Positions 29,978-41,370 are shown, counted from the first letter of the stretch. The stretch: 64,000 nt of DNA from an uncultured Pelagibacteraceae bacterium (GCA_902619675.1 CACNFA010000001.1:86140-150139); one strand, 5' to 3'. The notes: generated from the sequence alone by a model not told the origin. Translations and numbers: made by a program.

Positions 29978-30082
29978 TAACCTAGATAGTGAGGCTAATA
30001 TTCCATAACCGCTCAATTCAATAAAAGCTATTACTAAAATTATAAGAACAATTCTTTTGTGTTTTCTCAAATATTCAATCAT
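29963..30082 (-). CDS. Small 39-aa single-TM protein
   Basis: MIEYLRKHKRIVLIILVIAFIELSGYGILASLSRLLRAL*; AGGTGG Shine-Dalgarno 5 nt before ATG; longer track start would overlap tRNA-Leu. Confidence 0.6.
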   Translation of the reverse strand: MIEYLRKHKRIVLIILVIAFIELSGYGILASLSRLLRAL

Positions 30083-30093
30083 AATTCCACCTA

Positions 30094-30177
30094 TGGTGCG
30101 GTCGGAGAGACTCGAACTCTCACGGGAAACCCACACGCCCCTCAAGCGTGCCTGTCTACCAATTTCAGCACGACCGC
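30094..30177 (-). tRNA. tRNA-Leu(GAG)
   Basis: Acceptor GCGGTCG/CGACCGC, anticodon stem CACGC-TTGAGGG-GCGTG, GTTCGAGTC T-loop, encoded CCA. Confidence 0.93.
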
Positions 30178-30238
30178 TTTAATAATGCGACAATAAATGA
30201 ATGACAATTTAATCTCAAGTTGGTAAATTGGAATTAGT

Positions 30239-31228
30239 ATGTCTGTACAACAACGAAATTTAAGCAGTTCACAAGAGATTTACAAAAAAATCTCAAAATT
30301 TGTGCCTGAAAATGAATGGAAAATTCATGCTCCTTTAATTGAAAAAATTAATAAATTAAAAAAAGAAAAAAATGCAATTATTCTTGCACATAATTATCAA
30401 ACTCCAGAAATTTTTCATGGAGTAGCGGACATAGCAGCGGACTCTTTGGCTCTGGCAGTTGAGGCTGCAAAAACTTCCGCTGATAAAATTATAATGTGTG
30501 GAGTTCACTTTATGGCAGAAACAGCAAAACTTATGAACCCAACAAAAAAAGTTTTTTTACCAGATATGCAAGCTGGTTGTTCGTTGGCAAGTTCAATTAC
30601 TGGAAAAGATGTAAGGTTATTAAAACAAAAATATCCTGGTGTTCCGGTAGTTTCATATGTCAATACATCTGCTGATGTAAAAGCAGAAACAGATGTTTGT
30701 TGCACTTCTGCTAATGCTGTTAAAGTAGTTGAGTCTTTAAACGTGGACAAAGTAATTTTTCTTCCAGACCAATATTTAGCAGATTATGTGGCGAAAAATA
30801 CAAAAGTAAAAATTATTTCATGGAAAGGAACTTGTATTGTTCACGAACAATTTACCAGTAAAGAGATTGAAGATATAAAAAATCAAAACCCAGGTATCAA
30901 AGTCATTGCTCACCCTGAGTGTCCACCAGATGTGATTGCGGCATCTGATTTTGCTGGATCAACTTCAGGTATGATTAAATACGTAAAAGATAATCAACCT
31001 AAAAAAGTGATGCTAGTAACTGAATGCTCAATGAGTGACAACGTCGAAGCTGATAATCCAAACGTATCTTTCATAAAACCGTGCAATCTTTGTCCTTATA
31101 TGAAAAAAATTGATTTAGAAAAAATCTTGGATTGTTTAGAAAATGATACAAATGAAATACTTCTAGATGAAAAAACTATAGAAGCTGCGAGAAAATCTGT
31201 AATTAGAATGACCGAAATTGGTCGTTAG
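30239..31228 (+). CDS. nadA: Quinolinate synthase A
   Basis: AIILAHNYQTPEIFHGVADIAADSLALA, MCGVHFMAETAKLMNPTKKV, CNLCPYMK; start may be slightly upstream. Confidence 0.97.
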   Translation: MSVQQRNLSSSQEIYKKISKFVPENEWKIHAPLIEKINKLKKEKNAIILAHNYQTPEIFHGVADIAADSLALAVEAAKTSADKIIMCGVHFMAETAKLMNPTKKVFLPDMQAGCSLASSITGKDVRLLKQKYPGVPVVSYVNTSADVKAETDVCCTSANAVKVVESLNVDKVIFLPDQYLADYVAKNTKVKIISWKGTCIVHEQFTSKEIEDIKNQNPGIKVIAHPECPPDVIAASDFAGSTSGMIKYVKDNQPKKVMLVTECSMSDNVEADNPNVSFIKPCNLCPYMKKIDLEKILDCLENDTNEILLDEKTIEAARKSVIRMTEIGR

Positions 31229-32063
31229 ATCAGTGCAAAATTTAAATCAGTCTTATATTAAAAAAGTTGTAATGAAAGCCCTAGAGGAAGACTTGAGGCC
31301 CAGTGGTGACATAACTACTAATCTTGTAAATTCGAAAAATAAAATAATTAAAGCTAAGATCATAGCTAAACAAGATGGAATAATTGCTGGATTAGAATTC
31401 TGCAAAGCAGCCTTTCAATTAATTGGAAGAGAAACAATTTTTATCAAAAAAATCTCTGATGGCAAAAAGATTAAAAAAAATAAAATGATTGCTGAAATAA
31501 GAGCAAAAACAAAAACAATCTTAGTAGCTGAAAGAACTGCGCTTAACTTTCTTAATCACGCTTCAGGTATCGCAACGTTAACTAGTCAATTTGTAAAAAA
31601 AACTAGTAAAAAAACCAAGATATGTTGCACCAGAAAAACTACACCTAATTTGAGAGCTCTTGAAAAATATGCTGTTAAAAAAGGTGGGGGATATAATCAT
31701 AGATATAATTTAAGTGATGAAATCCTAATTAAAGATAATCATATAAGCGCATCGAAAAGTCTTAAGGAATTGGTTAAGAAAGCTGTAAAAACAAAAAAAA
31801 TAGTTACGGTAGAAATTGAAAATATTAATCAGCTTAAACAAGTTTTAGGTTTAAAATTTAAAAGAATACTTTTTGATAATATGAACACTTCACAAATAAA
31901 AAAATGTTTAAAACTTTGTAAAAATAGATATCAAACTGAGTATTCAGGAAATGCATCGCTAAAAAATATTAAACATATATCAAAAACAGGAATTAATAGA
32001 ATATCTGTTGGTACAATTACACATAGTGCAAAATCGTTTGATACAACTTTATTATTTAGATAA
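31218..32063 (+). CDS. nadC: Nicotinate-nucleotide pyrophosphorylase (carboxylating)
   Basis: ALEEDLRPSGDITTNLV, TRKTTPNLRALEKYAVKKGGGYNHRYNLSDEILIKDNH. Confidence 0.97.
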   Translation: MVVRSVQNLNQSYIKKVVMKALEEDLRPSGDITTNLVNSKNKIIKAKIIAKQDGIIAGLEFCKAAFQLIGRETIFIKKISDGKKIKKNKMIAEIRAKTKTILVAERTALNFLNHASGIATLTSQFVKKTSKKTKICCTRKTTPNLRALEKYAVKKGGGYNHRYNLSDEILIKDNHISASKSLKELVKKAVKTKKIVTVEIENINQLKQVLGLKFKRILFDNMNTSQIKKCLKLCKNRYQTEYSGNASLKNIKHISKTGINRISVGTITHSAKSFDTTLLFR

Positions 32064-34712
32064 CTCAGCTTGAGCAGCAGCCAATCTTGCAACTGGAACT
32101 CTAAATGGAGAGCAGGAAACATAGTTTAGTCCTGTTCTAGAACAAAACTCAATACTCTTTGGATCGCCACCGTGTTCACCACAAATTCCTAACTTTATAT
32201 TTTTATTTGTTTTTCTCCCTCTTGAAGAAGCAATTTCTACTAGCTCTCCTACTCCATTTTGATCAATACTTACGAATGGATCTACATCAAAAATTTTATT
32301 GTCAATATAGTCATTTAAAAATTTTCCTGAGTCATCCCTGCTTATTCCAAAAGTCGTTTGTGTTAAATCATTTGTTCCAAAACTAAAGAAATCAGCATGT
32401 TTTGAAATAGATTTAGCTTGTAAAGCAGCACGTGGTAATTCAATCATAGTGCCTACCATATACTCAAGTTTTAATTTATTTTCTTTTTCTATTTCTTTAG
32501 CTATTTTATTAACTAAAGTTCTTAAAATTTTTAATTCAGATTCAGTTGATACTAAAGGTATCATTATTTCTATAAAAGCTGCTTTAACTTTTTGCTTTTT
32601 TAATTCGACTATAGCCTCAAATATTGCTCTACATTGCATCTCGTAAATATCTGGGAAAGAAATACCAAGCCTACATCCTCTATGCCCAAGCATAGGATTT
32701 TCCTCATGCAGTTCTGCTATTCTATCTTTAACCTCTTTCGCTGATAAATTTAAAGATCTTGCTACCTCTTCTATGTCTTTGTCGGCTTTTGGTAAAAACT
32801 CATGAAGTGGTGGATCTAATAACCTTACTGTAACTGGTAATCCTGACATAATTTTAAATATTTTTTTAAAGTCTTCTTTTTGATGAGGTAGAAGCTTATC
32901 TAGCGCGCTATTTCTATCCTCTTTTGATTTAGACAAAATCATTTGTCTGACAGAAAGAATTCTCTCTTCATCAAAGAACATGTGCTCAGTTCTGCATAAG
33001 CCTATTCCTTCAGCGCCAAACTCTCTTGCTGTTTTGCTATCCGCTTCTGTTTCTGCGTTTGTTCTTACTTTTAATTTCCTAAATTCATCAGCCCATTTCA
33101 TTATTGTAGAGAAATAACCAGAAATTTCTGGTTGAACAGTGGGGACTAACCCTTTCATAACTTTTCCACTTCCTCCGTCTATAGTAATAATATCTCCCTC
33201 TTTAATAATCACTTCTCCAGCTTTGAATTGTTTTAACTCATAATCGATTGTTATTTCACTTGAGCCTGAGACACACGGTCTACCCATTCCTCTTGCTACT
33301 ACTGCAGCATGACTAGTCATTCCTCCTCTTGCAGTTAGAATACCTTTAGCTGCATGCATACCGTGTATATCTTCTGGTGAAGTTTCTAGTCTCACTAATA
33401 TTGTATCTTGCATCATCCCGTTTAATTTCTCTGCTTCATCAGCAGTAAAAACAACTTTACCACTTGCAGCTCCTGGTGAAGCAGGTAATCCCGAAGCGAT
33501 TACCTCTCTTTCAACTTTTTCGTCTAAAGTAGGATGTAATAAAGTATCTAAGGTATTTGGATCAATTCTTTTGATTGCTTCTTTTTTTGAAATTAATTTC
33601 TCTTTTACCATATCAACTGCAATTTTAATTGCAGCTTTAGCAGTTCTTTTTCCAGATCTTGTTTGAAGCATCCAAAGTTTATTATTTTCAACTGTAAATT
33701 CGATGTCTTGCATATCTTTATAGTGCCTTTCTAACTTAAGAAATACTTTTGTAAGTTCTTTGTAAACATTAGGCATAGCCTCTTCCATTGAAGGGGCTTT
33801 AGATCCTGAGTCTTGTTTTGCTTTTTTTGTGATGTATTGAGGAGTTCTAGTACCTGCTACAACATCTTCACCTTGTGCATTAATAAGGAATTCTCCGAAG
33901 AAAGAATTTTCTCCTGTCGAAGGATTTCTTGTAAAGGCAACACCTGTTGAACAATCATCTCCCATATTACCAAAAACCATAGCTTGAACATTTACAGCTG
34001 TTCCCCAATGATCTGGAATTCGATTTAATTTTCTATAAGTTTTTGCTCTTTGGCTATCCCAAGATAAAAATACTGCATTTATTGCTCCTAATAATTGTTC
34101 TTTAACGTCCTGAGGAAAATTAATTTTTTTTTCTTTTTTTACTAACTCTTTAAAATTAATAATTAGACCATCCCAATCACTCTCGTCTAGATCTGTGTCT
34201 AGTAAAACTCCTTTGGTTAACTTATAATTGTCAATAAGTTCTTCGAACAAATGCCCTTCCACACCTAAAACCACGTTGCTATACATTTGTATAAATCTTC
34301 TGTAGCTGTCTTTGGCAAATCTTCCATTAGATGTTTTCTTTTTTAAAGACTCTACTGTTTTATCATTTAGGCCGAGGTTTAAAATTGTGTCCATCATTCC
34401 AGGCATTGAAATTCTAGCTCCTGATCTAACTGAGACCAGTAATGGATCCTTAAGATCACCAAATTTCTTTTTAGTTTTCTTTTCAATTCTTTGAAGCTCT
34501 AATTCTATTTTTTTAATTACTTTTTTTGGTAGTTTTTTTTTATTTTTGTAAAAAAGATCACAGACATTTGTAGTGATGGTAAATCCAGGTGGAACGGGCA
34601 AACCTAATCTTCCCATCTCTCCGAGGTTTGCTCCTTTTCCGCCTAAAATACTTTTTTTATTTTTTAAATATTTGGCGGATTTGTCGTCAAAACTAAATAC
34701 AACTTTTACCAT
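32052..34712 (-). CDS. ppdK: Pyruvate, phosphate dikinase
   Basis: GGKGANLGEMGRLGLPVPPGFTI, TARGGMTSHAAVVARGMGRPCVSG, GTNDLTQTTFGISRDD. Confidence 0.98.
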   Translation of the reverse strand: MVKVVFSFDDKSAKYLKNKKSILGGKGANLGEMGRLGLPVPPGFTITTNVCDLFYKNKKKLPKKVIKKIELELQRIEKKTKKKFGDLKDPLLVSVRSGARISMPGMMDTILNLGLNDKTVESLKKKTSNGRFAKDSYRRFIQMYSNVVLGVEGHLFEELIDNYKLTKGVLLDTDLDESDWDGLIINFKELVKKEKKINFPQDVKEQLLGAINAVFLSWDSQRAKTYRKLNRIPDHWGTAVNVQAMVFGNMGDDCSTGVAFTRNPSTGENSFFGEFLINAQGEDVVAGTRTPQYITKKAKQDSGSKAPSMEEAMPNVYKELTKVFLKLERHYKDMQDIEFTVENNKLWMLQTRSGKRTAKAAIKIAVDMVKEKLISKKEAIKRIDPNTLDTLLHPTLDEKVEREVIASGLPASPGAASGKVVFTADEAEKLNGMMQDTILVRLETSPEDIHGMHAAKGILTARGGMTSHAAVVARGMGRPCVSGSSEITIDYELKQFKAGEVIIKEGDIITIDGGSGKVMKGLVPTVQPEISGYFSTIMKWADEFRKLKVRTNAETEADSKTAREFGAEGIGLCRTEHMFFDEERILSVRQMILSKSKEDRNSALDKLLPHQKEDFKKIFKIMSGLPVTVRLLDPPLHEFLPKADKDIEEVARSLNLSAKEVKDRIAELHEENPMLGHRGCRLGISFPDIYEMQCRAIFEAIVELKKQKVKAAFIEIMIPLVSTESELKILRTLVNKIAKEIEKENKLKLEYMVGTMIELPRAALQAKSISKHADFFSFGTNDLTQTTFGISRDDSGKFLNDYIDNKIFDVDPFVSIDQNGVGELVEIASSRGRKTNKNIKLGICGEHGGDPKSIEFCSRTGLNYVSCSPFRVPVARLAAAQAELSK

Positions 34713-36766
34713 TAAAGACCTTCTAATTTTGAAAAATCAATAAAATTATCAAAAGTATTACAAAACATTTTTAACAACTCTAGTCGATTATTTTTAATAT
34801 CTTGATTTTCATCATTTACAACCACATTGTCAAAAAAATTATCTGTAGATTCTTTGGTGTCAGAAAGCTTAATCAACAAGCTTTCGTAGTCTTTATTATC
34901 ATCTTTAACTGTAAAAGCTTTCCGAATCTCATTTATTTTTTCATGAAGTATTTTTTCTTCATCTCTCCTAAATAAAACAGCATCGGGTCTACCAATGATT
35001 CTCTTTCCAGTTTTATCTAAGATGTTTGAAGCTCTTTTGTACGAGCTAATTGCATTTATACCAATATCTTTATTCTTGTATTTATTCATTAAAATTGTTT
35101 TTGCATAAAGGGCCAAGAAATTATCTCCTGCATGAGAGCTAATTGATGCTTCAATAATATCAGTTTTAATATTTTTTAATTTTAAAACATTTCTCATTCT
35201 TTCTTTTATAAATTCTAGAACTTGTTGTTCTACTTTCTCATTTTTAATTTCAACACCTTGTTCCTCATAAAGCCTTATAGCGTAACTAATCAAATCTCTT
35301 AATTTAAATGATAATTTATTTTCAATAATTATTCTTAGCAATCCTATTGCAGCTCGTCTTAAAGCAAAAGGATCTTTTGAACTCGTTGGTTTTTCATCAA
35401 TAGCAAAAAAACCAACTAAAGTATCTAATTTATCTACGATTGAGATAGAGTAGCTAAAAGGTTTTTTTGGTAATGCTGAAGTAAGTCCTGCTGGTAAATA
35501 ATGGTCACTTATTGAATTGGCTATATCTTCCTCAAAACCCTGTGTTAATGCAAAATATTTTCCCATAATGCCTTGAAGCTCTGGATATTCTCCTACTAGA
35601 TCCGAACATAAATCAGATTTAGAAATTGAGGCAGCAACTTGAATTTTTTCTTTATTAATATTTAGGTCGTCAGACAATAAAGCTGCCAATTGTCTTAATC
35701 TTTGAGTTTTGTCATAAATAGTCCCAAGTTTTTCATAAAATGTTATCGATTTGAGATTAGCTATTTGTTTGATCAAATTTTTTGATACATCTTTGTTCCA
35801 GAAAAATTTAGCATCTGCTAGTCTTGCCTCAACAACCCTTTTATTTCCTTGTGTAATTAATTTTTTTTCATCTTTTTTATTTGCAACTACAAAAAAATAA
35901 TTAGTTAATCGGTTTCTGCTATCAAAAATTGGAAAATATCTTTGATGTTTCTCTAAAGTAGAGATTATAATTTCTTTGGGTATTTCTAAATATTCTTTAT
36001 TAAAAGCGATATGAAGTAAATTTGGATCTTCTACAATATTAACAACTTCTTCTAAAAGTTTAGGATTTAAGATCTCTTTATACTGCTTAGATTTAGTAAA
36101 TGATTTGATTTTTTTTAGAATAATCTCCTCCCTTTCATTGTGATCAATAATTATTTTATTAGTTTTCAAAAAACTCAAGTAATCTTTAAAATCCGTTATT
36201 TTTTTCATTTTAGTAACTAGATCTTGTTCAATAATTACTTCTTCTTTTGCATCGAGGTGTTCATATTTAAATGGTAATTTTTTATTATTATACTTTGCAA
36301 AGATTGATCTAAGAGGTCTTCCCCACATCAAATTATGATTTGACCATTTCATCGATTTTTTCCAGTTAATTGACGCTATCGCCTTTGGAATGATTTTAAT
36401 TAACAAATCCTCAACTAAGATTGATTGGGATTGTGTTTTAATATAATAAAATTTTCCGTTATTAGTATCTTTTTCAATTAAATCTTTATCAGAAACATTT
36501 TTTGCTCTTAGAAACCCTTCAATTACTTTTTCAGGAGAGCCCACTTTAGGACCTTTGATTTCTTTAGCGTCTAACTCAACTTTTTCTACAAGATCTTTTA
36601 TAAATAGTGTTAATCTAGTTGGAGAAGAAAAAATTCTTAATTCCTTATATTTTATGTTGTCCTTTGAGAGAGAGTTTTCAACATATTGTTTTATTTGAGA
36701 TCTTGCTGCTATTTGTAATTGTGGTGGAATTTCCTCACTATATAATTCCAATAAAAATTCTGCCAT
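34712..36766 (-). CDS. glyS: Glycyl-tRNA synthetase beta subunit
   Basis: FLLELYSEEIPP start, SDLCSDLVGEYPELQGIMGKYFA. Confidence 0.97.
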   Translation of the reverse strand: MAEFLLELYSEEIPPQLQIAARSQIKQYVENSLSKDNIKYKELRIFSSPTRLTLFIKDLVEKVELDAKEIKGPKVGSPEKVIEGFLRAKNVSDKDLIEKDTNNGKFYYIKTQSQSILVEDLLIKIIPKAIASINWKKSMKWSNHNLMWGRPLRSIFAKYNNKKLPFKYEHLDAKEEVIIEQDLVTKMKKITDFKDYLSFLKTNKIIIDHNEREEIILKKIKSFTKSKQYKEILNPKLLEEVVNIVEDPNLLHIAFNKEYLEIPKEIIISTLEKHQRYFPIFDSRNRLTNYFFVVANKKDEKKLITQGNKRVVEARLADAKFFWNKDVSKNLIKQIANLKSITFYEKLGTIYDKTQRLRQLAALLSDDLNINKEKIQVAASISKSDLCSDLVGEYPELQGIMGKYFALTQGFEEDIANSISDHYLPAGLTSALPKKPFSYSISIVDKLDTLVGFFAIDEKPTSSKDPFALRRAAIGLLRIIIENKLSFKLRDLISYAIRLYEEQGVEIKNEKVEQQVLEFIKERMRNVLKLKNIKTDIIEASISSHAGDNFLALYAKTILMNKYKNKDIGINAISSYKRASNILDKTGKRIIGRPDAVLFRRDEEKILHEKINEIRKAFTVKDDNKDYESLLIKLSDTKESTDNFFDNVVVNDENQDIKNNRLELLKMFCNTFDNFIDFSKLEGL

Positions 36767-36769
36767 AAT

Positions 36770-37654
36770 TTAACTTTGTGAGCTTAACCACAACGCTCCA
36801 CAACCTTTTGCGAGTTCTCTAATTCTAGTTATGTAACCGGTTCTCTCCGCAACACCGATGACTCCACGGGCATCTAATAAATTAAAAATGTGACTTGCTT
36901 TTAAGCATTGATCATAAGCTGGTAATGATAGTTTTTTTTCAAGTAATGATTTGCACTCATTTTCTGAATTTTCAAAATTTTTTAAAAGAGTTTGTGTATT
37001 TGCAAATTCAAAATTATAAGCTGAAAATTCTTTTTCAGCTTGAAAAAAAACTTCTTTATATTTGACACCCTCACTATTCCAATCAAGATCAAATACATTG
37101 TTTTTGCCTTGAACAAACATGCACAGTCTTTCGAGCCCATAAGTTATTTCAACCGGAACTGGCTTACATTCAAGTCCAGTCATTTGTTGAAAATAAGTGA
37201 ACTGAGTAATTTCCATACCGTCACACCAAACTTCCCATCCTAATCCAGCCGCGCCAAGCGTTGGGCTTTCCCAATCGTCTTCAACAAACCTAATATCGTG
37301 ATTTTTTACATCAATACCGATTGCAGCTAAACTTTTTAAATATGTTTGCTTAATATTTTTGGGTGATGGTTTTATAATTACTTGATATTGATAATAATGT
37401 TGTAATCTATTTGGATTTTCACCGTATCTTCCGTCTGTAGGCCTTCTTGATGGTTGTACGTAAGCGGCTTTCCAAGATTGGGGCCCCAAAGATCTTAATG
37501 TAGTAGCAGGGTGAAAGGTTCCTGCGCCGACCTCTAAATCATAAGGTTGTAAAATTATACATCCGTTTTTGCCCCAAAATTTTTGGAGATTCATTATGAT
37601 GTCTTGGAATGAAAGAGTAGTAATTTTTTTTTTGACTTTTTTTTTAGCTGGCAT
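36770..37654 (-). CDS. glyQ: Glycyl-tRNA synthetase alpha subunit
   Basis: [65 protein letters not shown]. Confidence 0.98.
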   Translation of the reverse strand: MPAKKKVKKKITTLSFQDIIMNLQKFWGKNGCIILQPYDLEVGAGTFHPATTLRSLGPQSWKAAYVQPSRRPTDGRYGENPNRLQHYYQYQVIIKPSPKNIKQTYLKSLAAIGIDVKNHDIRFVEDDWESPTLGAAGLGWEVWCDGMEITQFTYFQQMTGLECKPVPVEITYGLERLCMFVQGKNNVFDLDWNSEGVKYKEVFFQAEKEFSAYNFEFANTQTLLKNFENSENECKSLLEKKLSLPAYDQCLKASHIFNLLDARGVIGVAERTGYITRIRELAKGCGALWLSSQS

Positions 37655-38467
37655 TTATAAACCAAATTTTTGCCACATAGATTTTTCCTCGATTACACTT
37701 GCAAGTTTTTCAACGGGGTCTTGAAAAGATGAGGATAGTTTTCTTGCAATAAATCCTTTTGGTTTTTCAAAGGTTTTAATAATTAATTTATCTCCAAATT
37801 TTTCTTTTAAAACTTGATCGGCATTACCAATGCCATCAACCAGTCCTAATTTGAGTGATGCTTTACCAGTCCAAAATTCTCCTGTAAAGATATTATTTTT
37901 TTCAGGATCTTTAAGCTTTGTTCCTCTACTCTTTTGAACAATCTTAATAAAATCTTCGTGTAATTCTAATTGAATAGTTTTTAATCGTTTTATGTCATCT
38001 TCTTTCTCCTCTTTAAACGGATCCAGTGTACTTTTATTTTTCCCAGCGGTATAAACTCTTCTTTCTACTCCAATTTTTTGAATTAAATCTTTGAAGCCGA
38101 ATGAAGCTGAAATTACCCCAATTGAACCAATAATCGAGCTTGAATTTGCATAAATTTCATCTCCAGCACAAGCAATGAAATATCCACCGGATGCCGCTAC
38201 ATCCTCAGCAAATATAATAACTTTTACTTTATTTTTTTCAGCTAATTGTCTTATATAACTATAAATCAAATGTGATTGAACAGGTGATCCACCAGGGGAA
38301 TTAATTGATATTGCTACGTGAGTAATTTTTTTAACTGAAAAAGCTTTTTTTAATATATCTCTTTGATTAGCCAATTCCATGCCTTGTTTAAATTTACCAG
38401 CTGAACCGATTACTCCAGTAAGTCTAACGTGTGGAACTACCTTCTTTTTTTTAAAAAACGAAAACAT
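37655..38467 (-). CDS. Signal peptide peptidase SppA/SohB-like S49 serine peptidase
   Basis: SINSPGGSPVQSHLIY, EDVAASGGYFIACAGDEIYANSSSIIGSIGVI. Confidence 0.92.
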   Translation of the reverse strand: MFSFFKKKKVVPHVRLTGVIGSAGKFKQGMELANQRDILKKAFSVKKITHVAISINSPGGSPVQSHLIYSYIRQLAEKNKVKVIIFAEDVAASGGYFIACAGDEIYANSSSIIGSIGVISASFGFKDLIQKIGVERRVYTAGKNKSTLDPFKEEKEDDIKRLKTIQLELHEDFIKIVQKSRGTKLKDPEKNNIFTGEFWTGKASLKLGLVDGIGNADQVLKEKFGDKLIIKTFEKPKGFIARKLSSSFQDPVEKLASVIEEKSMWQKFGL

Positions 38468-38610
38468 ATTTTTACGATGGTTATTATTCTTATAACAGTA
38501 AAAATTTAAATTTTAATTAATAAATGCGCTACTTATAGTTGAATTATAGGTGCGTCACCACGTTACCATTTAAAAATTTATTCTTTTTAAAAAACATATA
38601 AGTATTGCTT

Positions 38611-39624
38611 ATGGGATTAGTTGTACCTCTAAAAAAATCAGCAAATTCCGCTTACTTAGAACTGAAAAACCTTTTAAGCGGTAAGCTTCAAAATGTGGAA
38701 ACTCTCATTCAACAGAAGTTAAAGAGTGATGTCAGTCTTATTGAAAAAATGAGCAATCACCATTTAAGATCAGGTGGAAAAAGATTAAGGGCTTTATTAA
38801 CGTTAGGGTCTGGAAAGCTTACTGGTTATAAAGGAGAAAAAAGGGACATTAATTTAGCAGCTTGCGTCGAACTTATACACTCAGCAACTTTATTGCATGA
38901 CGATGTGATAGATGAAAGCGCATTAAGAAGAGGTGTAAAAACAACAAATTCTATTTGGGGTAATCAATCATCAATTTTAGTTGGAGATTACTTGTTAAGT
39001 AGATGTTTTGAGATGATGGTTGAAGATGGTGATTTAGAAATTTTAAAATTATTATCATCTACGTCTTCAAAGATTGCTCAAGGTGAAGTATTACAACTCC
39101 AACACAAAGGAGAAGCTGACTTACTTGAAGAAACATACATAGATATTATTAATTTAAAAACTGCATCTCTTTTCTCCGCTGCAACTAAAACTGGGGCTTG
39201 CTTGTCCAAAAGAAATGAAAAAGAAAAAAAAGCGTTAGAGTCTTATGGTAGAAATCTTGGTTTAGCATTTCAAATTGCTGATGATGCTCTTGATTATTAT
39301 GCAAAAGAAAAATTATTTGGTAAAGAAATTGGTAAAGATTTTTTTGAAGGGAAAGTAACTCTTCCTCTTATAATAATTTTTCAAAAAGGGAATAATGAAG
39401 AAAAAGTTTTTTTGAAAGAAATTATGAAAAAAGAAAATAGAACAGAAGAGGATTTTAGCGAAATACTTGCATTAATTTATAAATATAAGGCTGTTGAAGC
39501 AACTTTTAAAAAAGCAGAATATTTTGTTAATGTTTCTTTTGATGCTCTGGCTATTTTTCCAGACACAGAAGATAAAAAAATTTTACAGAATTTGACTAGT
39601 TTCAGTCTTAATAGATCTTTTTAA
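38611..39624 (+). CDS. ispB: Polyprenyl (octaprenyl) diphosphate synthase
   Basis: RSGGKRLRALLTLGSGKL, LLHDDVIDESALRRG, FQIADDALDYY. Confidence 0.93.
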   Translation: MGLVVPLKKSANSAYLELKNLLSGKLQNVETLIQQKLKSDVSLIEKMSNHHLRSGGKRLRALLTLGSGKLTGYKGEKRDINLAACVELIHSATLLHDDVIDESALRRGVKTTNSIWGNQSSILVGDYLLSRCFEMMVEDGDLEILKLLSSTSSKIAQGEVLQLQHKGEADLLEETYIDIINLKTASLFSAATKTGACLSKRNEKEKKALESYGRNLGLAFQIADDALDYYAKEKLFGKEIGKDFFEGKVTLPLIIIFQKGNNEEKVFLKEIMKKENRTEEDFSEILALIYKYKAVEATFKKAEYFVNVSFDALAIFPDTEDKKILQNLTSFSLNRSF

Positions 39625-40253
39625 GGGTAAAGAAGTTCTTTTTCCCATTTGTCATTATTTTTTCTATAATTTAATCTTTCGTGAATTCTGCCTTCACCGT
39701 CCAACCAAAATTCAATTTCATCTGGCAATAATCTCCAGCCAGACCAGTGGGGAGGCCTTGGAACTTTTTTGTCGTCAGGATATTTTTTTTCATACTCTTT
39801 AATATTTTTTAAAAATGTTTCTCTTTTATCTAATATTTTTGATTGTGAAGAAGCCCATGCTCCAATTCGATTTTTGTATGGTCGTGAATTAAAATAATCA
39901 TCTGCTTCTTGCACTGAAACTTCTTCAACTCTTCCAATAGCCCTGACCTGACGCCTTAAGCTTTTCCAATGAAAACACATTGAGGCTTTTTGGTTTTCTT
40001 TTAGTTCATTTCCTTTTTTACTATTAAAATTTGTATAAAAAACAAACCCTCTATCACTTAAACCTTTGAGTAGAACCATTCTGACATTTGGTTGATTATT
40101 TTTATTGGAAGTTGCAACTGCAACGGCATTTGGGTCGTTAATTTCATTTTCCTCTGCTTTGGAAAACCATTTTTTAAACAATTCTATAGGATTGTCCAGA
40201 TCTTCGAAGCAAATATCGATACCAAGTGAATTTTTGCCATTTTTTTGATTCAT
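39621..40253 (-). CDS. pdxH: Pyridoxamine 5'-phosphate oxidase
   Basis: NAVAVATSNKNNQPNVRMVLLKG, RQVRAIGRVEEV, RPPHWSGWRLLPDEIEFW. Confidence 0.97.
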   Translation of the reverse strand: MNQKNGKNSLGIDICFEDLDNPIELFKKWFSKAEENEINDPNAVAVATSNKNNQPNVRMVLLKGLSDRGFVFYTNFNSKKGNELKENQKASMCFHWKSLRRQVRAIGRVEEVSVQEADDYFNSRPYKNRIGAWASSQSKILDKRETFLKNIKEYEKKYPDDKKVPRPPHWSGWRLLPDEIEFWLDGEGRIHERLNYRKNNDKWEKELLYP

Positions 40254-40287
40254 AAATTCTATAAAATAATTTATACATTAAATATCT

Positions 40288-41370
40288 ATGTCTTTTAATA
40301 CTTTTGGAAAAATTTTTAGATTTACCACATGGGGGGAATCGCACGGACCCTCTATCGGCTGTGTTATTGATGGTTGTCCGCCAAATATACCTTTATCCGA
40401 GAGGGATATTCAAAAAGATATGGATAGAAGAAGGCCTGGACAGTCTAAATTCACTACACAGAGAAAAGAGTCTGATAAAGCAATAATTTTATCTGGCGTA
40501 TTTGAGGGAAAAACAACGGGTACACCAATCTCTATAATTATTCACAATGAGGATAAAAGATCAAGAGATTACGAAACAATAAAAGATAAGTTTAGACCTG
40601 GACACGCTGATTATACTTATTTCAAAAAATATGGAATAAGAGATTTTAGAGGTGGAGGGAGACAGTCTGCAAGAGAGACTGCTTGTAGAGTAGCTGCCGG
40701 GGCAGTAGCAAAAATTGTTTTAAAAAAATTAATTGGTTCAAAATTTAATGTTATTGGAGCGGTGACTCAATTAGGATTAATGTCTTGTGATAAAACAAAT
40801 TGGAACGATAGCGAAATTAGAAAAAATCCTTTTTTCTGCCCTGACAGAAATTCTGTAAAACTTTGGGAAAAGTATTTACTAGCTGTAAGAAAAGCAGGCT
40901 CCTCTTGTGGAGCTATAATTGAATTAAGAGCAACTGGAGTTCCTGTTGGCTTAGGTGCTCCTATTTACTCAAAATTAGACACCGATATTGCAGCTGCGTT
41001 AATGAGTATAAATGCAGTAAAAGGAGTAAATATTGGAGCTGGAATGAGTGCTGCGTTTTTAAGCGGCGAAGAAAACTCCGACGAGATGAGTAAAAAATCT
41101 GGCAAAGTAAAATTTAATACAAATCAAGCAGGTGGAATTTTGGGTGGAATTTCTTCAGGTCAAAATATAGTAGCATCATTTGCTGTTAAACCTACATCAT
41201 CTATTCTTTCGAGTAGAAAAACTATTGATAAGAAGGGAAAAAATACAAAAATTTCTGTCAAAGGAAGACACGATCCATGTGTAGGAATAAGAGCTGTGCC
41301 TATAGGTGAGGCAATGATAAATTGTGTGCTGTTAGATCACTATTTAATGCACAGAGCTCAGTGTAGTTAA
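40288..41370 (+). CDS. aroC: Chorismate synthase
   Basis: [59 protein letters not shown]. Confidence 0.98.
   Translation: MSFNTFGKIFRFTTWGESHGPSIGCVIDGCPPNIPLSERDIQKDMDRRRPGQSKFTTQRKESDKAIILSGVFEGKTTGTPISIIIHNEDKRSRDYETIKDKFRPGHADYTYFKKYGIRDFRGGGRQSARETACRVAAGAVAKIVLKKLIGSKFNVIGAVTQLGLMSCDKTNWNDSEIRKNPFFCPDRNSVKLWEKYLLAVRKAGSSCGAIIELRATGVPVGLGAPIYSKLDTDIAAALMSINAVKGVNIGAGMSAAFLSGEENSDEMSKKSGKVKFNTNQAGGILGGISSGQNIVASFAVKPTSSILSSRKTIDKKGKNTKISVKGRHDPCVGIRAVPIGEAMINCVLLDHYLMHRAQCS

Noticed and set aside
38550-38560. Short inverted repeat GGTGCGTCACC in the sppA/ispB divergent gap
   Set aside because: Only 4-bp arms; expected by chance in a 137-bp gap
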